DNA of 58,046 nt, from contig JAJECO010000093.1 of the NCBI GenBank assembly GCA_022822005.1, positions 1-58,046 on the forward strand, written 5' to 3'. The DNA comes from Candidatus Poribacteria bacterium (GTDB lineage Bacteria > Poribacteria > WGA-4E > PCPOR2b). A program made the position numbers and the translations under genes. The number at the start of each line of letters is the position of its first letter. Position 1 is the first letter of the stretch. Below the pieces are notes generated by a model. That model was given only the letters and a program-made list of their open reading frames with translations. It made no database searches and was not told the origin of the DNA. Shown here in pieces: positions 51,264-58,046 of the stretch.

Positions 51264-52189
51264 TGATTACTCCTTGAAGTGAGGATTGTAATGGATTGTT
51301 GAGAGAGTGGTTCCGATTTATCATCAACGTAAGCTGCTGGATAGTCTGTAGGTCAGATTTCCATACTCGACACCTGATAGCTCGTCATATTCAGCAGAGT
51401 AACGCAAGCTGCACATGTCGCCCCGCCGGGGCTTGGGATAATTGGTTTGCCGATGTTCTATAAACATGCCGCCCCGCTGGGGCTATCAGACAAATTGAAA
51501 ATCCAGCGTAGCGTGGAGGTTACACCTACGGGTATAGGGTTTAATTTTATCATCCCACACATAACAAGCATCTTGGATCATTATTAGTTCATTAGTTCTA
51601 GGACTTACACAGTTAAACACTCAAAGCCTCGTAGTTCGGGCAATCTGGCATAAGTAGCGTCCCGACCTGTTGGGATTAGTTTGCGAATTCGGTAATTTCT
51701 GAGTGATGTCCGGTGCGGTTAGAAACCGCACCTACCGGGGATGGGGGAAAATATAGAATTACCGATTTATTTTCTCAAACCTCATACAGATTGTGATACA
51801 AAAGCCCACCTTTACGCCTGACGCATCGGAACGGAACCGATAAAATTAGGGCTGAAGTGCGTAACTCCTAAGTTCATTAAACTGATGACTTTTATCCACT
51901 GCTGCCCTCCCTGATAGGGCTGGAATTCAGAGCGACTGGAGCGAAAAGCGCGTGGCGGGGAAACCAGATGCCCCGCCTACAGGGAATGACACCACTGCAT
52001 AGCATACAGGGGAGGATACCACTGCATGGCACACGAGATGCCCTGCTTACGGGGAAGGTATTGCTGCATGACCGAGCAAGATATTTGACCTACAACCGGG
52101 CAACCTCAAGGGTTGCCCCTACAGGAGTCGGACCATACCGCGCAAACCTGTCAGTAATTTGGGGGCATTATACCATACCGACATGCAAT
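51264..52189. other. 900-bp gene-free region
   Basis: Contents are a paired hairpin module (51412-51486), a GAGG/CCTC-type remnant with a CTACGG tail (about 51515) and the element at about 51698-51800, whose GGTAATT/AATTACC ends enclose GGTGCGGTT/AACCGCACC with a TACCGGG tail, shared with 5455-5556. A GGGCAACCTCAAGGGTTGCC hairpin with a CTACA tail lies at about 52097-52122. The frames that open across it are low-complexity repeats without family features. Confidence 0.6.
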
Positions 52190-52219
52190 AAAAAAGCCCC
52201 ATGCACAGTGCACAGGGCT
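52190..52219 (-). terminator. rho-independent terminator after the second Gfo/Idh/MocA gene
   Basis: On the minus strand AGCCC ... TGCA/TGCA ... GGGGCT is followed by TTTTTTATTG. The stem includes the palindrome GTGCAC. It lies 28-58 bases past the stop at 52248, the right place for the oxidoreductase gene. Confidence 0.8.
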
Positions 52220-52247
52220 GATGACTTTGACACGGATCGGAAGCTGT

Positions 52248-53369
52248 TTAGGTTTGACGCTTCCCTTGAATCTGTGGCATGTATGTTTCTCTGCCCATCT
52301 GAGGTTTCTTGTTATCCATCCGCGAACTTTTTGGGAAGAGTCGAAGGCTCCGGTCTTCAAGGGGTAGCCTCACTGGCACGTGTCCGCGTCGGTGTGACTC
52401 TCGGAGCGCAATAGCCATCTCGAGGACCTTACGTCCGTTGTCGCCGCTGCCTCTCGGCTCAATGTTCTTTTCAAGCGCATCAACAATGGACTGGACGGAT
52501 GCAATGTTTCGGTCTCCTGGCCATCGCCACCCTTCTTGATCGTAGTCGCCGCTCATTCTGCCGTAGACACGGCCTTCGGGAAGCACTCCTTCCACTTTAC
52601 TGAGTGTTTGCCATGTCGGCCGGTCCACATCGTCGGCCGCTTTCCAGAGACTAAGATGGCCGTCACTGCTTCGGAATACGCCCCGCGTGCACGAGACTTC
52701 GAATCCGTTTCCTCTCGCATCGGTCTCGCGGTGCATGAAGCCTTCAATGCCGTTTGTGAAACGGAGATAACCCGCTACGCCTTGGTCGTGATCGCTCTGC
52801 GGGTCGTCGGCTACCCAACCGATCGCCCACGCGACATCCGCATCTCCGGCGAACAGACGCATCAGACTGAAGAGTTGGCAGCCGCCGCCTGACATCTCTG
52901 TGCCACTTCCTCCGTTGAAGTTGATACTTTTGACCTCGCCAAGCTCGCCAGACTCAATGATTTCAAGGGCTTGCCAGTATTGGGGCAGATTTCGGTCAAG
53001 GTCACCGGCACCGAATTTGATTCCGCGTGATTGACAGGCTGCGACCATTCGGTCCGCATCTGCAAGACTTGCGGCGATAGGTTTCTCACAAAGAATGGCT
53101 TTTACGCCCGCTTCGGCACACCCAACGACGACTTCTGGGTTCGGTCTGACCGGTAGGATAGGTGCAGCGATGTCGACGGCTTCCTTCTCAAGCATTTCTC
53201 GGTAGTCGCTATATCCCGGAACACCGTAGTATTTACAATACAATTCCAAGTTCTCAGGATCGGTGTCAGCAAATGCGGCGACTTCGGTCAAGGGGTTGAG
53301 CGCGTACGCTCGTGCGTGCTGCCCGCCCTTTCTTCCGCAGCCGATGACTCCGACTCGATATTTGGCCAT
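52248..53369 (-). CDS. Gfo/Idh/MocA oxidoreductase
   Basis: A 373-residue NAD(P)-dependent oxidoreductase. The Rossmann motif is VGVIGCGRKGGQHARAYALN (about 6-25), then FADTDPENLELY. The catalytic motif CEKPIA (about 93-98) keeps the Lys. DLDRNLPQYWQALEII (about 124-139) and GGGCQLFSLMRLFAGD (about 162-177, in place of the usual ggG..iD..H motif) follow. The C-terminus (about 335-373) is basic. The start has AAGGA upstream, and a clear terminator follows it, so it is transcribed alone. The substrate is unknown; this is the second such gene in the window and, unlike 40218-41471, it keeps the EKP motif. Confidence 0.85.
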   Translation of the reverse strand: MAKYRVGVIGCGRKGGQHARAYALNPLTEVAAFADTDPENLELYCKYYGVPGYSDYREMLEKEAVDIAAPILPVRPNPEVVVGCAEAGVKAILCEKPIAASLADADRMVAACQSRGIKFGAGDLDRNLPQYWQALEIIESGELGEVKSINFNGGSGTEMSGGGCQLFSLMRLFAGDADVAWAIGWVADDPQSDHDQGVAGYLRFTNGIEGFMHRETDARGNGFEVSCTRGVFRSSDGHLSLWKAADDVDRPTWQTLSKVEGVLPEGRVYGRMSGDYDQEGWRWPGDRNIASVQSIVDALEKNIEPRGSGDNGRKVLEMAIALRESHRRGHVPVRLPLEDRSLRLFPKSSRMDNKKPQMGRETYMPQIQGKRQT

Positions 53370-53468
53370 TTAAGGTTTTCCTTGTTTGACATGATCGGCT
53401 AAATCCACATCGGAATTGATAATTTATAGTAGATTTTAGGATGACTTAGACACTTATAGTGTAGGGCT

Positions 53469-53603
53469 AACCCCCTAAATCCCGCCCCCGATAAATCCCC
53501 CGATAGGATCGGGGCAGGCCCGATGAATCCCCGATGAATCGGGACAGGCGGGACTCCGACAAGCCGAGAGCAGGCAGGCGGAATGTACCCCTTGTTAGGG
53601 GGA
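53469..53603. repeat. multiply nested palindrome
   Basis: The outer C/G-rich palindrome (AACCCCCTAAATCCC ... CCCCTTGTTAGGGGGA) is interrupted by CCGATAAATC/GATGAATCGGG units. Those are further interrupted by a GATAGGATC unit and a CTCCGACAAGCCGAGAGCA unit. The whole is 135 bases and shows at least three levels of insertion. A GGCACACGGAGTGTGCC hairpin with a CTACTACT tail lies just beyond at 53623-53650. Confidence 0.7.
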
Positions 53604-53674
53604 CCTTGGAAACTTCGCGGAGTTACGGCACACGGAGTGTGCCTACTACTTTTAATGATCGCAAACTCATATTC

Positions 53675-54523
53675 CTAGACGTTCACATATCTTCGTATCG
53701 GTGCGATGCTACCGAGTAATCCGAGCAGAACACCGCCGATCAGGATTAGTCCGAGCTGATCGAACGGAATGAATTGCATGTCGCTAACCCTCGGCACGAA
53801 TATGCGATACAGGGTATAAAAACTAAGTATTCCGGTTAAACTTCCGATAAATCCAAGAAACACGCCTTGGGCAATCAGAGGGACACGGATGTACCAATAG
53901 GTAGCCCCAACCAACCGCATGACTCGGATCTCCTCACGACGGAAGTATGCAGTCAACATAATAGAGAAGCAGACGATAATCACTGAAGCTCCACCCATTA
54001 GCCCGGCCAATCCGAGGAGTACCGTTTCCACCTTGTGGATAAACTCAGAGGTATCCTGCTCATGCGTAACGTCCTCCACCTGAGGAAACGACTTGAGTTG
54101 AGTAACAAGTTGCGACAATTTTTCTGGAGGCAGTAACGTCTCTGTAATGTAAATATCCAGTGAGGCGGGGAATGGATTACTGTCAGCGAACCCGTCCGTG
54201 AGGGTCTTTCCGAATTCACCAAACATTCGCTCACCTTTTTCCAAGGCTTGCTCTTTAGACACGTAAGTCACTGCCGCAGCCCACTCAATTTTCTCAATTT
54301 GGCTGCGAAATTCCCGCCCTTCGGACTCACCGACACTGTCTTTAATATAGACAATGATCGCTGGCTCCTCTTTAAGATCTTCAATTTGCCCGCGTAGATA
54401 GTTACCAATCAGGATTAGCGCACTGCCAATTGTGACTGTTAGGGTAATAATCATGACACTCAGCAAACTAACAAAACCGCCATGTCGAATATTAGAAAAC
54501 GATTCTTCGAATAGATACCACAT
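53675..54523 (-). CDS. ftsX: cell division protein FtsX
   Basis: A 282-residue inner-membrane protein of the FtsEX complex, which links septation to peptidoglycan hydrolase activation. Membrane segments lie at about 18-42, 166-190, 212-236 and 252-274, with the large periplasmic loop between the first two (SVGESEGREF, SKEQALEKGERMFGEF). FSIMLTAYFRREEIRVMRLV (about 187-206, cytoplasmic loop, with RREEIRVMRLVGAT) is the FtsX signature that contacts FtsE. No ftsE lies beside it; upstream is a MoxR gene. The ATG at 54523 has no strong binding site. Length is normal. Confidence 0.93.
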   Translation of the reverse strand: MWYLFEESFSNIRHGGFVSLLSVMIITLTVTIGSALILIGNYLRGQIEDLKEEPAIIVYIKDSVGESEGREFRSQIEKIEWAAAVTYVSKEQALEKGERMFGEFGKTLTDGFADSNPFPASLDIYITETLLPPEKLSQLVTQLKSFPQVEDVTHEQDTSEFIHKVETVLLGLAGLMGGASVIIVCFSIMLTAYFRREEIRVMRLVGATYWYIRVPLIAQGVFLGFIGSLTGILSFYTLYRIFVPRVSDMQFIPFDQLGLILIGGVLLGLLGSIAPIRRYVNV

Positions 54524-54579
54524 AGATAGATTTCAATAGTAATAGTTAAGATGTAAAAACTGCTCTAAATTGCAACAGT

Positions 54580-55554
54580 TTATAAGGAACTCAGAATATT
54601 CTCGATAATCTCATCGGTCTGGATCCCCTCACCCTCGCCTTCAAAGTTCAAAATGATACGGTGGCGTAAGGCGGGTAGGGCAACAGATTGTACGTCTTCA
54701 AAAGCGACATTGTAGCGCCCATCAAGTATTGCCTTAATTTTCGCTGTCAATGTAATTGCCTGGAGTCCGCGAATACTTGCACCCAATTCAACGTACTGCT
54801 TCGTCATCTCTGGACTGTTAGGGTTATCTGGATGCGTCCCTCGGATAAGCTGAATAATATAGCGTTCTACATGTTCTGCAATCAGGACACCCCGAACCAA
54901 TTGACGCATCGACTGGATGGTCTCTGCATCGCTGATTTCCTCGATAGCGGTCTCGGTCTCCGATGTTGTTCGTCTCAAAATTTCGCCGAGCTCATCTTCA
55001 TCGGGGAAGGCTATCTGGAGCTTGAATAGGAACCGGTCGAGTTGTGCCTCTGGCAAACGGTACGTTCCATCCATCTCAATAGGGTTCTGTGTCGCCAACA
55101 CACAGAAGGGCTCGTCGAGCTTATAACTGGTCCGTGCCACACTTACGGTCCGTTCTTGCATCGCCTCCAGTAGGGCAGACTGCGTACGGGGTGTCGCCCG
55201 ATTAATCTCGTCTGCAAGGACAACCTGTGCAAAGATAGGTCCCGGTTGAAACTCAAACTGCTTTCGTCCGTGGTCATCTTCGACAAGCAGCATAGTGCCT
55301 GTGATGTCCGAAGGCATCATGTCTGGCGTGAACTGAATGCGATTGAACGACAGGCTGAGCGCTTCGCTGAGGGTGTGAATCAGGTGTGTTTTGCCTAAGC
55401 CGGGGACGCCCTCAAGGAGTACATGCCCATTGGCAAAAAGACAGAGCAGTACCCCTTCAATTATATCATCCTGCCCAACGATGCGCTTGTGAATTTCTGC
55501 CTCGACTCGGTTGAAGTTTTCCTTAAACTGCTGTACTTGAGTTTCCAGAGGCAT
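54580..55554 (-). CDS. MoxR family AAA+ ATPase
   Basis: A 324-residue AAA+ ATPase of the MoxR family, chaperones that assemble or activate metalloproteins and membrane complexes. Walker A is EGVPGLGKTHLIH (about 48-60), Walker B LADEINRATPRTQ (about 111-123) and sensor 1 ATQNPIEMDGTYRLPEAQLD (about 148-167). QLVRGVLIAEHVERYII and PALRHRIILNFEGEGEG belong to the C-terminal lid. Usually a DUF58 gene follows moxR; here ftsX follows after 56 bases on the same strand, so the usual partner is missing from this place. Confidence 0.9.
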   Translation of the reverse strand: MPLETQVQQFKENFNRVEAEIHKRIVGQDDIIEGVLLCLFANGHVLLEGVPGLGKTHLIHTLSEALSLSFNRIQFTPDMMPSDITGTMLLVEDDHGRKQFEFQPGPIFAQVVLADEINRATPRTQSALLEAMQERTVSVARTSYKLDEPFCVLATQNPIEMDGTYRLPEAQLDRFLFKLQIAFPDEDELGEILRRTTSETETAIEEISDAETIQSMRQLVRGVLIAEHVERYIIQLIRGTHPDNPNSPEMTKQYVELGASIRGLQAITLTAKIKAILDGRYNVAFEDVQSVALPALRHRIILNFEGEGEGIQTDEIIENILSSL

Positions 55555-55663
55555 GATTGAGACCTATTTATAAAGTTCATTGGTTCATTGGCTCTGGGTC
55601 ATTCAACGAGTAATTTACGTTATCGTTAGCTGTTCAAGAAACACCGCAAAGTAAACGCTGTAT

Positions 55664-55800
55664 TATAGTAGACTTTAGAATTACTTGGACACTCCAAAGG
55701 TACAGCCAACCCCCTAAATCCCCCTTGTCAGGGGGACTTGGGGCACTGCACGAAGGTTGGAGTACTGGTAAATGGCTACTTATTTTTCTAATTCACCATA
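55664..55800. repeat. TIR element with C/G-rich palindrome
   Basis: It starts TATAGTAGACTTTAGAATTA and ends CTAATTCACCATA, with a plain C/G-rich palindrome at about 55708-55741. It is 137 bases long and lies just past the stop of the DUF6807 gene, in the gap before moxR. Confidence 0.7.
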
Positions 55801-55813
55801 ATTCGGCGATTTG

Positions 55814-56671
55814 TTACCAACGTGGTGGCGTTTCAACGAACTGGTTGTAGTAATCCCCAACCTTTGCTTCAGTAGCATCCCCTTCGTGGATGAGAATGCG
55901 AAACCGCTGCGTCAAGCGTTCACCGCGCGCAAGTTGATACTTGTCCAGCAGGGTAAAGTTCGTTAGAAACGTGCCGTAATTCCGGGTAAAAAAAGCCGAT
56001 GGCGGATTTGATGGGTGGTTCATCAGTGTGACACCGACTGTTTTACCGGCAACTATTCCACTATAGTCTGTCCAATCGGCGGATTGCCGCATCGTCTCTT
56101 CTTCGTTGCGTTGACCATTGGCGTTAAGGATTGTTCCGCCATCTTCCACATCGATCGTATCGGCAACACGCACACCGAGGAAGGCGTGATTGTCTTGTCC
56201 AAATGTCAGATCCGTGTCGCTGGCAATCAGCGTGCTTGTCAGGTCAATGATATGGGCAGCCTCACCAAGAATGACCGTGAAGTTGCGTTCCTCATCCACC
56301 ATGCGGACACCCGCCTTCGTTATCCATCCGTTATGCGTCATGAGGTGAATACTGGTTTCATTAACCTCATGTTGACTCTTTTCCAGTACGATGTCACCGA
56401 GGTCTGATCGGGTCGGGTTATTGTCGTGGAAGAAGTTAATTCCGTTCACGTCCGCATGACCGATAAAAATCGATTTGTGATGATTAAATCGGTAGGCGCA
56501 GGTAGCTGTTACTTCGCGTCCGCTCGGAGAATACACAGGATAAAAATCGGGCCGCGATTTGTACATATCGCCGTATTGAGTATGCCCCGTATTGTAGGCG
56601 AGACAAAATGCGTCCGCGTTATAGAATTTGAAACGCAATTCTTCTTCGATAATCCTTGGAATAACAGTCAT
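55814..56671 (-). CDS. DUF6807 (PmoA-like) family protein
   Basis: A 285-residue protein that matches, from memory, the DUF6807/PmoA-related family of proteins found in planctomycete- and Poribacteria-like genomes, often near oxidoreductases. Supporting stretches are TYxHHKSIFIGHADVNGINFF-type text at about 60-80 and HLMTHNGWITKAGVRMVDEE (about 108-127). DNHAFLGVRVADTIDV (about 157-172) and VTLMNHPSNPPSAFFTRNYG (about 212-231) also fit. No membrane segments are seen. Four in-frame ATGs in an 8-bp repeat precede it; ATG 56671 at MTVIPRIIEEE is used because the longer N-terminus is only repeat DNA. Confidence 0.65.
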   Translation of the reverse strand: MTVIPRIIEEELRFKFYNADAFCLAYNTGHTQYGDMYKSRPDFYPVYSPSGREVTATCAYRFNHHKSIFIGHADVNGINFFHDNNPTRSDLGDIVLEKSQHEVNETSIHLMTHNGWITKAGVRMVDEERNFTVILGEAAHIIDLTSTLIASDTDLTFGQDNHAFLGVRVADTIDVEDGGTILNANGQRNEEETMRQSADWTDYSGIVAGKTVGVTLMNHPSNPPSAFFTRNYGTFLTNFTLLDKYQLARGERLTQRFRILIHEGDATEAKVGDYYNQFVETPPRW

Positions 56672-56711
56672 TGGTTCATCAGTACATTGGTTCATTGGTT
56701 CATTAATCAAC
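56672..56711. repeat. 8-bp tandem repeat at a gene start
   Basis: Units TTGGTTCA, TCAGTACA, TTGGTTCA, TTGGTTCA, TTAATCAA lie directly before the DUF6807 gene on the minus strand. They create extra in-frame ATG codons (MINEPMNQCTDEP) that are probably not the real start. Confidence 0.6.
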
Positions 56712-56817
56712 GAGTGAACTCAGGCATTCGATCGGTTGCTGCTGCACGATTTCTTAACATTAACTATTTTTGGCAGCATGTGTGAGGAACTCGATACAGC
56801 TTTTGAACGGTAAAAAC

Positions 56818-58046
56818 CTATCCGACAAAACTCATTGACGAAGTTTTCTCGGTAACACGGGTGGTTCGATTGCTCGGTTTAACGGAGTCGCTGCCGAAGA
56901 GCCCTTCGATTTCCGATATCGTTGGAGACGGAAATGAAACGCTGTAGCGTGAGCTGCATTGTGCGATGACCTCACCATACTTGGGAGTTAGCAGGCGTAT
57001 GATAAGATCATGATCACCCTTTTCCTTGGCACAGATACTCTGCAATGCCTCCAACTTCTTTTGATCTGCGGCATCCCTTTCAGAGATTGTGACCTCCACC
57101 GCCGATGTTAATCGCTCGACAACCGCATCAATGGGCAAAATCTCTTCCGCCAGAATCTGATGGGTATCCTCCTCGATTTCGTCATCGCCCGCACCATTTC
57201 TCCGTCGATTCTCACCGACATTACCACGAATCCACACAACCGCGTCCTCCTCTATGGCATCAACTGAGTTCTTGTATGCCTCTGGGAAAACGACAACATC
57301 TGTCGTTCCCTCCAGATCCTCGACAACGAGAATTGCCATCGGATCGCCCTTCTTCGTTTTCGTAAGACGGAGCGATGCAATCTGACCGGCGGCATATACC
57401 TCTGTCCCACTGGGAGGTTCGCCGAGGGTTTGTGAAGTGACGGTGGTATAGTATTTCATGATGTCGCCATACTGCTCCAGCGGGTGTCCAGAAAGATAGA
57501 AGCCGAGTTGCTCTTTTTCGTTCCGCAGTATGTCGGCATGCGACCACTCTGGGGCATGAACCAGTTCCACCTGTGCCATCGGCATCTCTTCAACCGCACC
57601 GAACAATCCCATCTGTCCCTTTTCTCGATCTTGCTGGGTGCTTTGCGCGGCCTTCATAATTTGCTCAAGGCTTTCGAGTTGTTGTGCCCGATGTCCATCA
57701 AGTCCATCAAACGCACCTGCCATAATCAGACTTTCGATTGCCCGCTTATTGACCACTTTCGTATCGACCCGCTCGCAGAAGTCTTGCAGTGAGGTGAAAG
57801 AACCGTCCTGCTCACGCGCTTCGACAATTGCTTCAAGCGCAATATCGCTGACATTTTTAACTGCGGTAAGGCCGAATCGGATATCGTCGCCAACGACAGT
57901 AAAATCTTTGCTACTGCTGCTGATATCGGGCGGGAGGACTTGGATTGGTGTTTCGAGGTGTGCTGCGAGTTCGCTACACTCAGCGATGTACTTTCTGATT
58001 TTGTCGCTATCGGCAGATTCACCGGTCATCATCGACGCCATGAACT
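56818..58046 (-). CDS. dnaE: DNA polymerase III alpha subunit, C-terminal part (cut by window edge)
   Basis: The 3' part of the replicative polymerase gene, at least 408 residues, open through the right edge. The first visible segment MASMMTGESADSDKIRKYIA is inside the enzyme and not a start. YNP-like FGLTAVKNVSDIALEAIVEA and CERVDTKVVNKRAIESLIMA belong to the tandem helix-hairpin-helix region. EKEQLGFYLSGHPLEQY is a conserved linker that lies just before the OB-fold domain (VYAAGQIASLRLTKTKKGDP through VVVFPEAY). The C-terminus ends with a poorly conserved tail. The polymerase active site lies outside the window. Confidence 0.92.
   Translation of the reverse strand, partial: FMASMMTGESADSDKIRKYIAECSELAAHLETPIQVLPPDISSSSKDFTVVGDDIRFGLTAVKNVSDIALEAIVEAREQDGSFTSLQDFCERVDTKVVNKRAIESLIMAGAFDGLDGHRAQQLESLEQIMKAAQSTQQDREKGQMGLFGAVEEMPMAQVELVHAPEWSHADILRNEKEQLGFYLSGHPLEQYGDIMKYYTTVTSQTLGEPPSGTEVYAAGQIASLRLTKTKKGDPMAILVVEDLEGTTDVVVFPEAYKNSVDAIEEDAVVWIRGNVGENRRRNGAGDDEIEEDTHQILAEEILPIDAVVERLTSAVEVTISERDAADQKKLEALQSICAKEKGDHDLIIRLLTPKYGEVIAQCSSRYSVSFPSPTISEIEGLFGSDSVKPSNRTTRVTEKTSSMSFVG

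Noticed and set aside
51968-52414. Plus-strand open frame of 148 codons
   Set aside because: It is built from local repeats (CCACTGCATGGC-type units) and overlaps the real oxidoreductase gene on the other strand; no family features.
1-58046. tRNA, rRNA or transposase genes
   Set aside because: No T-loop/anticodon-arm pattern, rRNA core sequence or transposase motif was recognised by eye in any gap; tRNAscan-SE or an HMM search would be decisive.

Overview
The window reads as one stretch of a chromosome from a free-living or host-associated bacterium of moderate GC content. The gene set includes PhyH and TauD dioxygenases, Gfo/Idh/MocA oxidoreductases, a CehA/McbA metallohydrolase, an RraA-like protein, a D-aminoacylase, hydantoinase B, an apionate-lactonase-like protein and a DUF6807 protein. 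Intergenic DNA is packed with short C-rich/G-rich palindromes. This combination is what I would expect from Candidatus Poribacteria (sponge-associated) or a close relative. That assignment is inference from gene content; no rRNA is present to confirm it. I found no rRNA, tRNA, CRISPR array, transposase or prophage genes.

Layout. 1-3.3 kb (+): a four-TM protein, a CtpA-type S41 protease and HisF. 3.4-7.7 kb (-): a ThDP enzyme, Nudix and PhyH genes, and a DUF2283 protein. 8.3-10.6 kb (-): bacterial XPB helicase and folK. 10.8-17.7 kb: an unknown membrane-anchored protein (+), then on the minus strand a type III restriction-modification pair (mod, res) followed by an OLD-like ATPase/TOPRIM gene. 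17.7-19.25 kb is repeat-rich and holds a small frameshifted gene. 19.3-25.7 kb (-): GH3 glycosidase, RraA-like, cupin, DUF423, a putative single-strand-annealing protein and a membrane-anchored protein. 25.8-30.6 kb (-): pcm, a HhH-GPD glycosylase, a RelE/ParE-type toxin-antitoxin pair, ureG/ureF/ureE and a Doc-type toxin-antitoxin pair. 30.7-39.2 kb (-): 2H phosphoesterase, DUF5069, TauD dioxygenase, rhodanese, tandem alpha/beta hydrolase, apionate-lactonase-like protein and 2-hydroxyacid dehydrogenase. 39.6-46.7 kb: a decapeptide-repeat protein (+), then oxidoreductase, D-aminoacylase, 3-hydroxybutyrate dehydrogenase, a small overlapping gene pair and hydantoinase B (-). 47.0-58.0 kb (-): a 34-residue basic protein, a 348-residue unknown, CehA-like, a second Gfo/Idh/MocA protein, FtsX, MoxR, DUF6807 and the 3' part of dnaE.

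The genes split into housekeeping functions (HisF, FolK, Pcm, FtsX, DnaE, XPB), defence and toxin-antitoxin modules, and a catabolic or secondary-metabolite repertoire of small-molecule oxidoreductases, esterases, deacylases and dioxygenases.

The most unusual content is between the genes. Several palindrome families occur dozens of times. One family has terminal inverted repeats enclosing interchangeable hairpins. One is a two-hairpin module whose stems vary by compensatory changes. Other hairpins sit inside the loops of pre-existing hairpins. Many hairpins with unrelated arms share a CCTAC-type tail. I also found five promoter-like sites close to the sigma-70 consensus, one of them a perfect TTGACA-17-TATAAT followed at once by a perfect 15-bp stem.
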